Below, piece by piece: positions 1 through 7,154 of a stretch of 12,407 nucleotides of DNA. Within the stretch, counting starts at the first letter, position 1. Each line of letters starts with the position of its first letter. The translations under genes and the position numbers were made by a program. A model generated the notes under the pieces. It was given only the letters and a program-made list of their open reading frames with translations. It did no database searches and was not told where the DNA came from. The DNA is from Candidatus Hydrogenedentota bacterium (GTDB taxonomy: Bacteria; Hydrogenedentota; Hydrogenedentia; Hydrogenedentales; SLHB01), in the NCBI GenBank assembly GCA_016934125.1, contig JAFGTL010000717.1, positions 1-12,407 on the forward strand. Reading direction: 5' to 3'.

Positions 1-311
1 ATGGCCGTGAAGAGGGCCGAGATGCCGAGCAACGCGCACGCCACCATCATCGTCCGGCTGCGGCCGAGGGCGTCGCACATCCATCCGCCGAGGAAGGGGC
101 CGATGATGCAGCCGAGGGCGGCACTGCCCGTGGCGAAGCCAAACGCGGCCGGGGACAAGCCGAACACCTCTTTGAGATAGAGGTTCGCGCCACATACAAT
201 GGCGAGGTCGTATCCGAACAGAAACCCGCCCACCGAGGCCACGAAGGCCACACCGAAGGCATACAGACTCGGGCGCGCCGAACCGGCGGCCGTGTGCTCA
301 TCTCGGCTCAT
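1..311 (-). CDS. MFS sugar transporter, N-terminal part (cut by the left edge)
   Basis: Only the first 103 residues are present; the gene continues past position 1. It encodes an inner-membrane major facilitator protein, most like the sugar porter family, which imports sugars by proton symport or facilitated diffusion. Visible signs are a first membrane segment at about residues 16-38 that contains GFLFGYD (29-35), a typical sugar-porter motif, a second hydrophobic segment at about 58-78, and the loop motif DALGRSR (80-86), a form of the MFS DxxGRR signature, followed by a third segment. The start ATG at 311-309 is preceded by AAGGAGG (322-316) with a 4-nt spacer. It follows the SDR gene by 47 bp on the same strand and appears to be the fifth gene of the alpha-galactosidase operon, so it plausibly imports the sugar released by that enzyme. 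The substrate cannot be read from this fragment. Confidence 0.9.
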   Translation of the reverse strand, partial: MSRDEHTAAGSARPSLYAFGVAFVASVGGFLFGYDLAIVCGANLYLKEVFGLSPAAFGFATGSAALGCIIGPFLGGWMCDALGRSRTMMVACALLGISALFTA

Positions 312-358
312 GGAGCCTCCTTCCTACCGACGCCAAAGCAGACGTTCCCACGGCCCGA

Positions 359-1201
359 CTACACATCGGGCAGGTATCCCTTTCCGAACCGGGCAGACGA
401 CTCGTTGCGGAAGTCGGAGATCAACGACATCAGCGAGGTGGTGCCGCCGTCGGCGACGATCGTCTGCCCTACGATGTAGCCGGCATCCTCGGAGCAGAGG
501 AACGCGGCGAGTTTGGCGATGTCCAGCGGGATGCCCGAGCGGCCGATGGGCACCTTGGCCGCCGCGTCGCGCTTGGCGTCTTCCTCGTTGAATCCGGGCA
601 GTACGGTGTAGTAGTTCTCAACGGTCACCCAACCCGGGGCGATGGCGTTGACGCGGATCCCTTTGTGGGCAAGCTCGACGGCGAGGGATCGGGTGTACGC
701 GATGATGGCGCCCTTGGTGCCGGCGTAGACGGAGTGCTCGGGCGCGCCTTGCACGCCGTGAATCGAGGTGAGATTGCAGATGGCGCCGGCCCGGTGCTTC
801 TCCATTTCGGGGACGAGCCGCTGCGTGAGGAAGAACTGGGCGCGGATGTTGACGTGATACATCCGATCGAACTGTTCGCGGGTGACTTTGAGGAAGGGCT
901 TGTTGAAGGTGATGCCGGCGTTGTTGACGAGGCAGTCCAGCCCGCCGAGGAACTCGAGGGCCGACTCGCCCAAGGCCACCACCTCGTCGACGACGTCGAA
1001 GTCCGCGCGGAAGGCCGCGGCGTTGCGCCCCATCTCCCGGATCTCGTTGACGGCGCTGGTCGCGCCGGCGTCGCTGTGGGCGTAGTGCAGGACGACATCG
1101 GCGCCCTGGCGCGCGAATTCGAGGGCGATCTCGCGGCCGATGCCGGTGCCGGAGCCCGTCACAAGCGCCTTCTTGCCAGCAAGCTTACGGAGGCCACTCA
1201 T
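359..1201 (-). CDS. SDR-family NAD(P)-dependent oxidoreductase
   Basis: A 280-residue classical short-chain dehydrogenase/reductase, cytoplasmic. The Rossmann cofactor motif TGSGTGIG is at residues 15-22, the structural NNAG at 93-96, and the catalytic tetrad N118, S146, Y159 and K163 is complete with normal spacing. PG at 189-190 and DGG at 251-253 are also typical. The last 27 residues or so (from about 254) extend beyond the usual end of classical SDRs and finish in GKGYLPDV; this may help subunit contacts. GTGAGGA lies upstream of the ATG at 1201-1199. It sits between the LacI gene (40-bp gap) and the transporter (47-bp gap) in the same operon, so a sugar, sugar alcohol or keto-sugar acid is a more likely substrate than a fatty-acyl group. 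Many such proteins are labelled glucose 1-dehydrogenase or 3-oxoacyl-ACP reductase by similarity alone; the exact substrate is unknown. Confidence 0.95.
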   Translation of the reverse strand: MSGLRKLAGKKALVTGSGTGIGREIALEFARQGADVVLHYAHSDAGATSAVNEIREMGRNAAAFRADFDVVDEVVALGESALEFLGGLDCLVNNAGITFNKPFLKVTREQFDRMYHVNIRAQFFLTQRLVPEMEKHRAGAICNLTSIHGVQGAPEHSVYAGTKGAIIAYTRSLAVELAHKGIRVNAIAPGWVTVENYYTVLPGFNEEDAKRDAAAKVPIGRSGIPLDIAKLAAFLCSEDAGYIVGQTIVADGGTTSLMSLISDFRNESSARFGKGYLPDV

Positions 1202-1241
1202 GTCGTAATCCTCACTCTCCCGCCGCGCCGGCGCGACGGGG

Positions 1242-2255
1242 CTATGCGGTTCGAGGCGGCGCGGTAGACGAGCGCACCACCAGTTCCACGTCGAAGATGG
1301 TTGTCTCCGGTTCGATCACCTCGCCCCGCAGCATGTCGAGCAGCGTCTGGACGCAGAAACCGGCCATCTGGCGGGCGGGGAAACGCACGGTCGTGAGCGG
1401 GACGCGGAACATGTCGCTGCCGACGACGTCGCCGTTGCCGACGATGGAGATGTCCTCAGGGATGGAGAGGCCGGCGGCGTAGATGGCGCGCATGGCGCCG
1501 CGGGCGGCGACATCGTGGCGCACCAGGAGGGCCGTGGGCCGTTCGCCGGAGGCAAGCAACTCGGCGGCACAGCGTTCGGCGCCGGTCTCGCTGAACTCGA
1601 TCTCGGTGAACAGGCGTTCGTCGATGGGGACGTGCGCCTCGGTGAAGGCATCGCGAACGCCTCGGGCGCGTTCGCGTCCAACGTTCGAGATCTGGGGGAT
1701 GCCGAGGTAGGCGATCCGGCGATGGCCGAGTTCGATGAGGTGCGCGGCGCCGAGCCGGCCGGCCTTGTAGTTATCGCCCGTGATCTGGGGGGCGGCCAGA
1801 TCGTCGATGAGGCCGGCCAGGGTAACGAGCTTGACGCCGGCCTCGACGAGTTGGTGGTAGGAGGCGGGGGGCGTCATGGCACCGGGGACGGCGATCACGC
1901 CGTCCACGCGGTTCTTCATCAACTGCTCGACAACGGACTCGTCGGTGCCGCTCTCGTTGCCCGAGATGAAGAGGAGCGTCGAGTAGCCGCCGTCGCGGAG
2001 TCCGCGTTCGACGGCCTCGATCACGGAATGGGATGCGTAGTAGATGCTTGGTTTCGCGATGACGCCGACGAGGTTTGTCTTGCCTTGTGTAAGGCTGCGC
2101 GCGATGTAGTTGGGGCGATAACGCATCTGGGCGGCCAGGGCCTTGATACGTGCACGCGTCTTGGGGGAGATGTCGGGTTTGCCGGACAGGGCCCGGAGGA
2201 CAGTCGAGCGGCTCACGCCGGCCGCGCGCGCTATGTCGTTTACCGTGCAGTCCAT
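1242..2255 (-). CDS. LacI-family transcriptional regulator
   Basis: A 337-residue LacI/GalR-type DNA-binding protein. The N-terminal helix-turn-helix is at residues 4-23 (VNDIARAAGVSRSTVLRAL). The hinge follows at about 46-56 (YRPNYIARSL), and L55 sits where LacI-type proteins insert a leucine into the operator minor groove. A periplasmic-binding-protein-like effector domain runs from about 61 to 337, with the usual DNYKAG (161-166) and GHRRIAYLG (177-185) elements. Leucine 20 replaces the serine normally found in the recognition helix (TVSRAL in most relatives). The ATG at 2255-2253 directly follows the TAG stop of the dehydrogenase gene, giving TAGATG, so translation is probably coupled. 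As the third gene of the operon it most likely controls that operon in response to a sugar; the effector and operator are not known. Repression is the usual mode, but activation is possible. Confidence 0.96.
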   Translation of the reverse strand: MDCTVNDIARAAGVSRSTVLRALSGKPDISPKTRARIKALAAQMRYRPNYIARSLTQGKTNLVGVIAKPSIYYASHSVIEAVERGLRDGGYSTLLFISGNESGTDESVVEQLMKNRVDGVIAVPGAMTPPASYHQLVEAGVKLVTLAGLIDDLAAPQITGDNYKAGRLGAAHLIELGHRRIAYLGIPQISNVGRERARGVRDAFTEAHVPIDERLFTEIEFSETGAERCAAELLASGERPTALLVRHDVAARGAMRAIYAAGLSIPEDISIVGNGDVVGSDMFRVPLTTVRFPARQMAGFCVQTLLDMLRGEVIEPETTIFDVELVVRSSTAPPRTA

Positions 2256-3272
2256 CTATGCATTCCCGTCCTTTGGGGTTCCTGAACGCCGAAATGCATC
2301 GCCATTGAGGCAGTCCTCAGGGATCTCACCGCGCAACATGGCATCGAGGTTGAGGGCGGCGCGCCGCTGAAGCTCGCGGCTTGCGCGCTCGCTATACCAG
2401 GCATAATGCCCCGTGGCCACGACGCGCGGATGCGCCAGGAGCGGATCGCGGTTCGATCGGGGCGGCTCGTCCTCGAAGACATCGATTCCGGCCGCGAACA
2501 CCTGGCCCGCTTCGAGGGCGGCGGTGAGGGCGTCCTCATCGACCACGGGGCCGCGGGCGGTGTTGATGACGATGGCATTGGGCCGGATGCGGCCGAGCGT
2601 ATGAGGGTTCAGCAGGTGGCGCGTTTCCTGGGTGAGGTTGCAGTGGAGGCTGATCACGTCGCTTGCGGCGAGCAGTGCATGGAGCGACTGGGGCTCCGCG
2701 CCGAGGGCGGCGAACCGATCGTCAGGGATGTAGGGATCGCACGCCAGAACCCGCTGGAACAGTCCGCGGGCCTTTGTGCACAAGGTTCCGCCGATCCGCC
2801 CGAGCCCGATGATGCCGAGGGTCATTTCGTGCAGTTCGGGCACGTGGGGATGCGGAGGCGCGGCATAGCCGGGCCTCAACTGCTCCATGCCGCGGCGCAG
2901 GCTGCGGACACAGGCCAGGATCAGGGCGAGTGCGTGATCCGAGACGGAATGGTTCGCGTATCCCTGGACGTTGGATACCGGAATGCCGCGTGCTGAGGCG
3001 GCGGGCAGATCGATGTTGTCGTATCCCACGCCATAGCGGACGATGGCCTTGAGGGTGGCGGCGGCGTCGAGGAACGGGCCGTCCACGGGCGTCCATCGTA
3101 CGAACATGCCGTCGGCGCCGCGGGCGAATGCGGCCTTGCCGGCCGCGTCGTGCCGATCTCCGGGGAAAGGCTCCACCGCGTAGCCGGAGCGGCCGAGGAT
3201 CTCGACTTCCTGATCGAAGGAATCGTAGCCGGTATCGATGACGACCACGCGTTTGTTCACAGTGCTTCCCAT
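2256..3272 (-). CDS. CtBP-like D-2-hydroxyacid dehydrogenase (NAD-dependent)
   Basis: A 338-residue cytoplasmic enzyme of the D-isomer-specific 2-hydroxyacid dehydrogenase family, which interconverts 2-keto acids and D-2-hydroxy acids. The NAD-binding motif GLGRIG is at 156-161 and the acidic residue that binds the adenosine ribose is D179. Catalytic residues are R240 (in NTARG, 238-241-type signature), E269 (in DVFEDEP) and H289. The segment around H289 (GHYAWYSE) resembles the C-terminal-binding-protein subgroup more than phosphoglycerate dehydrogenase, and the ACT domain of long SerA proteins is absent. GGAAGG precedes the ATG at 3272 with a 5-nt spacer. The gene starts 16 bp after the alpha-galactosidase stop and ends exactly against the LacI start. 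In this setting a sugar-derived acid such as an aldonate or keto acid is a reasonable substrate guess; glyoxylate or hydroxypyruvate reduction is the main alternative. Confidence 0.93.
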   Translation of the reverse strand: MGSTVNKRVVVIDTGYDSFDQEVEILGRSGYAVEPFPGDRHDAAGKAAFARGADGMFVRWTPVDGPFLDAAATLKAIVRYGVGYDNIDLPAASARGIPVSNVQGYANHSVSDHALALILACVRSLRRGMEQLRPGYAAPPHPHVPELHEMTLGIIGLGRIGGTLCTKARGLFQRVLACDPYIPDDRFAALGAEPQSLHALLAASDVISLHCNLTQETRHLLNPHTLGRIRPNAIVINTARGPVVDEDALTAALEAGQVFAAGIDVFEDEPPRSNRDPLLAHPRVVATGHYAWYSERASRELQRRAALNLDAMLRGEIPEDCLNGDAFRRSGTPKDGNA

Positions 3273-3288
3273 CGCTTCCTTCCAGGTG

Positions 3289-5748
3289 TCAGCGCTTTTC
3301 GTAGAGGTAGACGGCCGATCCCGGCTTGTCCTGCATCGTCACGGGCAATCCCTGTGTCACCAGCTCTCGTCCGGAGAACTCCATCGGATTCTCCGGTTCA
3401 TCCACGTTCGTGACGACATACCGGGCATCGGGATCGAGCCCGCGGAGCGGCAGTTGTGCCGTCATGTAGACGCTGCTCGCGCGCCGGAAGGCCTGCACCA
3501 TGCCCGCACCGGCCTCGGGCCTGTCGAACTGCCAGCCGATCCACTGGGTATCGCCGAGCGAATAGGGCGTGATCGGATAGTAATCGCCATAGTAGTTGGG
3601 CGCGAAGGCCTTCCACTGATCCATGATGCGCTTGAGATTGGCCCAGTCGATCCCGTCATCCCGCTGATCCCAGCAGGCGGTAAAATGGGGGCAGAGGGTG
3701 CTGCGGACGGAGTAGGTGTCGGTTCGCGACGTGCCGGTGCCGTAGAAGGGGAACCAGGAGGCGAGCGTGTAGCCGTGGCACTGGTTTCCGACGGGTTCCA
3801 TGATGTAATCGCTGCGCAGGAGGGGCACAGCCCGGCGGAGCGTCTCGAGATCATTGCGGCGGCCGCCGCTGGCACACGAGTCGATGAGCATGTTGGGGTG
3901 GCGCCGGATCAACTCGTCCCAGTAGGCGAGGTATCCCTCGACATGGCGGATCTCGGTGATGCCCTGGCGATCCTCGTCGTCGTTGGCGCGCCAGAACGAC
4001 AGCGGATCGATGTTGAAGTCCTGGCGGTAGAGATCGATGCCCTGCTCGGTGATCAGCTTATCCACGTGCTCGACGAGCCACGTCCAGGCGTCCTTGTTGC
4101 CGAGATCGAGGAGGCCGCCGCCTGCGCCGCCGTGGATCCACTCGGGATGATTCTGGGTGAGCCAGGTATCGGCTGCGACGCGTTCCGGCTCGAACCACAC
4201 GATGATGTCGACGTCCTTCGCGTGGGCGTGATCGCTGATGGGGCGGAGGCCGCCGGGGAACCGGTTGACATCGACTTCCCAGGTGCCGGTGTGGGGCCAG
4301 CCGGTTTTGTTGTAGTACCAGCCGGCATCCATCCACCAATAGTCGAGTTTGATGCCCCGTTCGAGGTAGTGGTCGATGAAGAAGATCTGGTTCTCCGTGT
4401 TGGCGTTGATCATTTCGCCGAACTGATGGGAACTGCATGCGGCGAGTTCGGGGACGGGCGGAAGGGCGTCGCCGGGACGCGGCAGGCTGTGGGCGAGCAT
4501 CCAGGACCGCCACACGTTCTGGGCGTGGAACCTGTCGCCCTTCCAGAACTGGAGGACGATCATGGGCGTGCGCACTTCCTCGCCGGGAAGCAGCGTGAAG
4601 TGGGTGAGTTCCTGGCCGGCGCGGAGCCGTAGCCCGTTGCCCTCGTCGCGGGTGAACTGGGCCGCCCATTGGCCCGCCCAACTCACAACGAAGATCATGC
4701 CTTCGCTGCCGGATGCGATGTTGAAGTATGGAAACGCGCTCTGCGTTGGGCGCCCGCCGGTGTTGGCGACGCGTTTGTCCTTGTTGGCGGGAAGCGGCTC
4801 CTCGAGGGGCTCGAAGCTGTCGGCCGTGCAGTTGTCGCCCTTGTTGCCATAGAGGACGTATTCATCCACCGCGCCCCGCTCGAACCGCTCGTCAATGGCC
4901 TGGATATCGCTGAGGATGGGGGTGTTGGCCTGCCCCGTGTTCTTGAAGTAGAGCGTCCATTCCACGGTCGGGAAATCGCTGTACTCGACGCCCACGCAGC
5001 GCACTTGAAGCCCCGTGTCGGGATCGGTGTACGTGAGCGAGTGCTGCATGCGCTGCGCGTCCAGCGCCTTCTTGCTGCGAGTCAGCTTCCAGGAATCGAG
5101 GAATTCGGAGGACGGTTTGCCGCCGTAGGTGAAGGCGAAGAAGGGCGCCGTCGTGTATGGGGCCCGCTGAAGGCCAAGCTGCGCCATGTCGCCCAGCCAG
5201 ACTTCCGAGCCGTCCTCCAGCACAACCTTGGCGTCGGCCCAGTCGGATTGATCGCAACTGATGCCGTCCCCTGCGTCGCCGACGACAAGCACGAACTCCG
5301 TCGCCCCGGCCAAGTCGACGGATACCGGCACGCCGGGCATGCCCTCGCGCATCGTATCGGAGTGCCACAGCTGCGCGCCGCCGAGTTCGACGGCGAACTC
5401 GACGCTGCCGCGTCCGCCGCTGGTGTTATCGTTGGAGTCGACGCCGGCGATGGCCTCGAAGCGCTTGCCGGGCCCCGGGAGGAACACCACGACACGGCTG
5501 TTAGCATGGCAGTAGAGTCCGCGGGTGTATTCCTGATCGACGATCCTGAGCGGACGCCCGGCCCGGGCGTTCATCTGGACTGGATCGTTGTTGGCAATGA
5601 CATGAATCCCGACGGGAGCCGCGGCCTGCTCAGGTTGGCCCAGGAACTTGGCGGCCGCCCATCGGTGGGCTTCTTCGAGTTCGGACGCCAAGGGCACTGC
5701 GGACGCGCTGATGGCTGGCAGAATCATGATAGCCACGAACCCCGTCAT
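3289..5748 (-). CDS. Secreted NPCBM-domain GH36-type alpha-galactosidase
   Basis: An 819-residue enzyme expected to remove terminal alpha-galactosyl residues from oligo- or polysaccharides outside the cytoplasm. A short hydrophobic signal peptide (residues 1-17, ending ASA) lacks the usual basic residue. An NPCBM-type galactose-binding-like domain covers about 20-186, an N-terminal beta-supersandwich about 190-420, and the catalytic barrel about 430-735, followed by a small C-terminal beta domain. Clan GH-D landmarks are DYWWMDAGWY (469-478), WFEPERV (518-524), YRQDFN with the predicted nucleophile D577, DSCASGGRRND (623-633), and the predicted acid/base D647 in LRSDY. The longer reading frame begins at 5913, but the ATG at 5748 is preferred: it has AGGAG 8 nt upstream, starts the signal peptide, and leaves the promoter at 5885-5857 outside the gene. 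It is the first gene of the operon. Another alpha-linked sugar specificity cannot be excluded. Confidence 0.93.
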   Translation of the reverse strand: MTGFVAIMILPAISASAVPLASELEEAHRWAAAKFLGQPEQAAAPVGIHVIANNDPVQMNARAGRPLRIVDQEYTRGLYCHANSRVVVFLPGPGKRFEAIAGVDSNDNTSGGRGSVEFAVELGGAQLWHSDTMREGMPGVPVSVDLAGATEFVLVVGDAGDGISCDQSDWADAKVVLEDGSEVWLGDMAQLGLQRAPYTTAPFFAFTYGGKPSSEFLDSWKLTRSKKALDAQRMQHSLTYTDPDTGLQVRCVGVEYSDFPTVEWTLYFKNTGQANTPILSDIQAIDERFERGAVDEYVLYGNKGDNCTADSFEPLEEPLPANKDKRVANTGGRPTQSAFPYFNIASGSEGMIFVVSWAGQWAAQFTRDEGNGLRLRAGQELTHFTLLPGEEVRTPMIVLQFWKGDRFHAQNVWRSWMLAHSLPRPGDALPPVPELAACSSHQFGEMINANTENQIFFIDHYLERGIKLDYWWMDAGWYYNKTGWPHTGTWEVDVNRFPGGLRPISDHAHAKDVDIIVWFEPERVAADTWLTQNHPEWIHGGAGGGLLDLGNKDAWTWLVEHVDKLITEQGIDLYRQDFNIDPLSFWRANDDEDRQGITEIRHVEGYLAYWDELIRRHPNMLIDSCASGGRRNDLETLRRAVPLLRSDYIMEPVGNQCHGYTLASWFPFYGTGTSRTDTYSVRSTLCPHFTACWDQRDDGIDWANLKRIMDQWKAFAPNYYGDYYPITPYSLGDTQWIGWQFDRPEAGAGMVQAFRRASSVYMTAQLPLRGLDPDARYVVTNVDEPENPMEFSGRELVTQGLPVTMQDKPGSAVYLYEKR

Positions 5749-5756
5749 AGCAAGAT

Positions 5757-5761
5757 CTCCT
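5757..5761 (-). promoter_or_regulatory. Ribosome binding site that sets the alpha-galactosidase start
   Basis: AGGAG on the minus strand, 8 nt before the ATG at 5748. It supports this start over the in-frame ATG at 5913, which would add 55 residues with no signal-peptide character and would overlap the promoter. Confidence 0.8.
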
Positions 5762-5827
5762 GAAGCGTTTGGCTGAGTCCCCGGATGCGCCCTGGGGGCA
5801 ACCCGGCCGAACAGGGCGGTTTCGGGC

Positions 5828-5850
5828 TCCGGACCCGTGTCCGGACCCGT
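5828..5850. repeat. Tandem 11-bp repeat at the predicted transcription start (candidate operator)
   Basis: TCCGGACCCGT occurs twice, at 5828-5838 and 5840-5850, separated by one base. The junction forms the 8-bp palindrome GTCCGGAC (5839-5846). Relative to the predicted start near 5850 the pair spans about +1 to +23, a classic place for a repressor to block transcription. The LacI-type protein encoded in the operon is the obvious candidate ligand, but the link is inferred from position only. In GC-rich DNA such a repeat could also be chance. Confidence 0.55.
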
Positions 5851-5856
5851 ATCCGA

Positions 5857-5885
5857 AGCATATTCGATCTGAATCGGCTTGTCAA
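5857..5885 (-). promoter_or_regulatory. Sigma-70-type promoter of the alpha-galactosidase operon
   Basis: On the minus strand, a perfect -35 box TTGACA (5885-5880) is followed by exactly 17 bp and then TATGCT (5862-5857), a good -10 box. Transcription should begin near 5850, giving a leader of about 100 nt before the ATG at 5748. The placement upstream of a five-gene same-strand run supports it as the operon promoter. A short dyad, CGAA-N5-TTCG (5854-5866), lies across the -10 box and could take part in regulation. Confidence 0.72.
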
Positions 5886-5994
5886 CAGGGAATTCCGCTT
5901 CAGTGCCTGGCAACTCGCGCGGGACACGCGCGGGTTCAGCCTAATTCATTCTGCCCCAATAGGTTACACAAGGTGGTCCAGGGCGGACATTCAC

Positions 5995-6027
5995 CGAGGC
6001 CAGGAGGTGGCCGGCGGCACGGCCTCG
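5995..6027 (-). terminator. Possible hairpin after the GH43 gene
   Basis: CGAGGCC (5995-6001) and GGCCTCG (6021-6027) form a perfect 7-bp inverted repeat with a 19-nt loop that contains further GC pairing. It lies about 30-60 nt past the GH43 stop codon. No run of T follows on the minus strand, so it is not a standard intrinsic terminator; it may slow polymerase or stabilise the message end. Confidence 0.3.
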
Positions 6028-6055
6028 TCCCCGCCCGGCAGCCGTTGTTCCGGCT

Positions 6056-6994
6056 TCACGGGGCAGGCTGGGCGGTGCCGCGGGTAGTCCGGGCGTGCAT
6101 GACGCCGTCCTTGTCGAACCACAGAGGATCGATGGCGAGGAAGCGCTCGAAGTTGATGCGGTCGTTGAGCTTCTGGTGGTACACCATCCAGAGGTCGCCT
6201 TTCGGCCCTTCGACGACGGAGTGGTGGCCGGGGCCGAGGACGCCGGCACCGCGTTTGGCGATAGGGTTGCCGGGATACTTGGTGAAGGGGCCGATGGGCG
6301 ACTGGGCGGTCGCGTAGCCGATAGCGTAGTCGGGGCCATCGGCGCCGCTGCCGGAGTACATCAGGTAGTAGGTTCCCTCGCGGAGGATCATGAACGGCCC
6401 CTCGGCCACCTCGCCGTGAGCGCACTCCCAGGGCTCCTCGGCGCGTATCACGAGTTTGGGCTCGCCGCGTGTAGTGAGCAGATCGGCCATGGGCTGTACA
6501 TAGATGCGGTTGGGCCCGTCGACGCTGACGTAATAAAGGTAAAGCGAGTCGTCCGTGTCCTGGAAGAGGTGTGCGTCGATGGCCTTGTCAACCAGTACGC
6601 CCTTGTCTTCGAAAGGCCCGAGGGGCGACTCGGAAACGGCCACGCCCACCTGCTTGTGGTGCAGGGGGCCGACGGTGTAGTAGAGGTAGAACCTGCCATC
6701 GCCGCGGGTGTTGAGGAAGACGTCGGGGGCCCATACGCCGTGGCGGGCGTCCTCGTAGCACTTGCCGTGGCACTCCCAGTGGACGAGATCGGTGGAGGTA
6801 TACACATCGTAGCCGAGCCCGTCGTCCGTCGGGTAGAGGTAGTACGTGCCGTCGTGCTGGATGACGTGCGGATCGGCGGGGCCGATCTTGTGGATAATCG
6901 GGTTGGTGTAGGTGTCCGCCCTTTGCGGCTCAGGTGCGGGCGACGTATCCGCCGCGAGGGCCGTGCACATCAAGATAAGGCAAGGCACTGGCAT
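6056..6994 (-). CDS. Secreted glycoside hydrolase family 43-type enzyme
   Basis: A 312-residue single-domain protein with the five-bladed beta-propeller pattern of GH43 (beta-xylosidases, alpha-L-arabinofuranosidases, endo-arabinanases, some galactosidases). The three expected acidic residues are visible: general base D41 in PADPHV, pKa-modulating D140 in AIDAHLF, and general acid E198 in VAEGPF. H257/H258 in GPGHHSVV match the conserved histidine near the central metal. Residues 1-15 are hydrophobic and end ALAA, so the protein is probably exported, although the N-terminus lacks a basic residue. AAAGGGGG precedes the ATG at 6994 with a spacer of about 5 nt. The usual C-terminal beta-sandwich of larger GH43 enzymes is absent. 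It lies upstream of the alpha-galactosidase operon on the same strand but is separated by 307 bp and a promoter, so it is probably its own unit. Linkage specificity cannot be told from sequence alone. Confidence 0.9.
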   Translation of the reverse strand: MPVPCLILMCTALAADTSPAPEPQRADTYTNPIIHKIGPADPHVIQHDGTYYLYPTDDGLGYDVYTSTDLVHWECHGKCYEDARHGVWAPDVFLNTRGDGRFYLYYTVGPLHHKQVGVAVSESPLGPFEDKGVLVDKAIDAHLFQDTDDSLYLYYVSVDGPNRIYVQPMADLLTTRGEPKLVIRAEEPWECAHGEVAEGPFMILREGTYYLMYSGSGADGPDYAIGYATAQSPIGPFTKYPGNPIAKRGAGVLGPGHHSVVEGPKGDLWMVYHQKLNDRINFERFLAIDPLWFDKDGVMHARTTRGTAQPAP

Positions 6995-7085
6995 CCTATC
7001 CCCCTTTTCGATTCCACCACAGCCGCTGCGAAGTTCTTCCCCCGCGCGCCGACGGCCAGAGCGTCTGGTAGCGACGGCCCTGGCA

Positions 7086-7117
7086 TTGTGTCTGCAGGCC
7101 GGATGCGTTACGATCCG
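7086..7117 (+). promoter_or_regulatory. Weak promoter candidate with an overlapping dyad, upstream of the toroid-protein gene
   Basis: TTGTGT (7086-7091) and TACGAT (7109-7114) are 17 bp apart on the plus strand; each matches the sigma-70 consensus only moderately (3/6 and 4/6). An inverted repeat CGGAT-N8-ATCCG (7100-7104 and 7113-7117) overlaps the -10 element and could be an operator. The 160-bp gap 6995-7154 must hold the promoters for both divergent genes. I see no good candidate for the minus-strand GH43 gene. Confidence 0.3.
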
Positions 7118-7154
7118 TCCGGTTCGATTCTCGCATAGAGGAAGGGGAGATGCA

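Larger units (their letters stand above)
5749..6055. other. Control region between the GH43 gene and the alpha-galactosidase operon
   Basis: A 307-bp gap without a convincing gene. Reading on the minus strand it holds, in order, an inverted repeat just after the GH43 stop (6027-5995), a near-consensus sigma-70 promoter (5885-5857), tandem 11-bp repeats (5850-5828), a leader of about 100 nt, and the ribosome binding site of the alpha-galactosidase gene. An 8-bp palindrome GGAATTCC lies at 5889-5896, just upstream of the -35 box. I see nothing definite at 5897-5994. Confidence 0.7.

Noticed and set aside
3238..4632. A 464-codon open frame on the plus strand inside the alpha-galactosidase gene
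   Set aside because: It is the antisense of a gene with clear catalytic motifs; its Val/Gly/Glu/Asp-rich composition is the usual GC-rich shadow.
5941..5994. A second promoter starting with TTGTGT on the minus strand in the GH43/alpha-galactosidase gap
   Set aside because: No acceptable -10 box lies 16-18 bp downstream (TGAATT is poor), while a far better promoter lies at 5885-5857.
6095..7138. A 347-codon plus-strand open frame opposite the GH43 gene
   Set aside because: The minus strand holds the conserved GH43 residues D41, D140 and E198; the plus-strand product has no family features.
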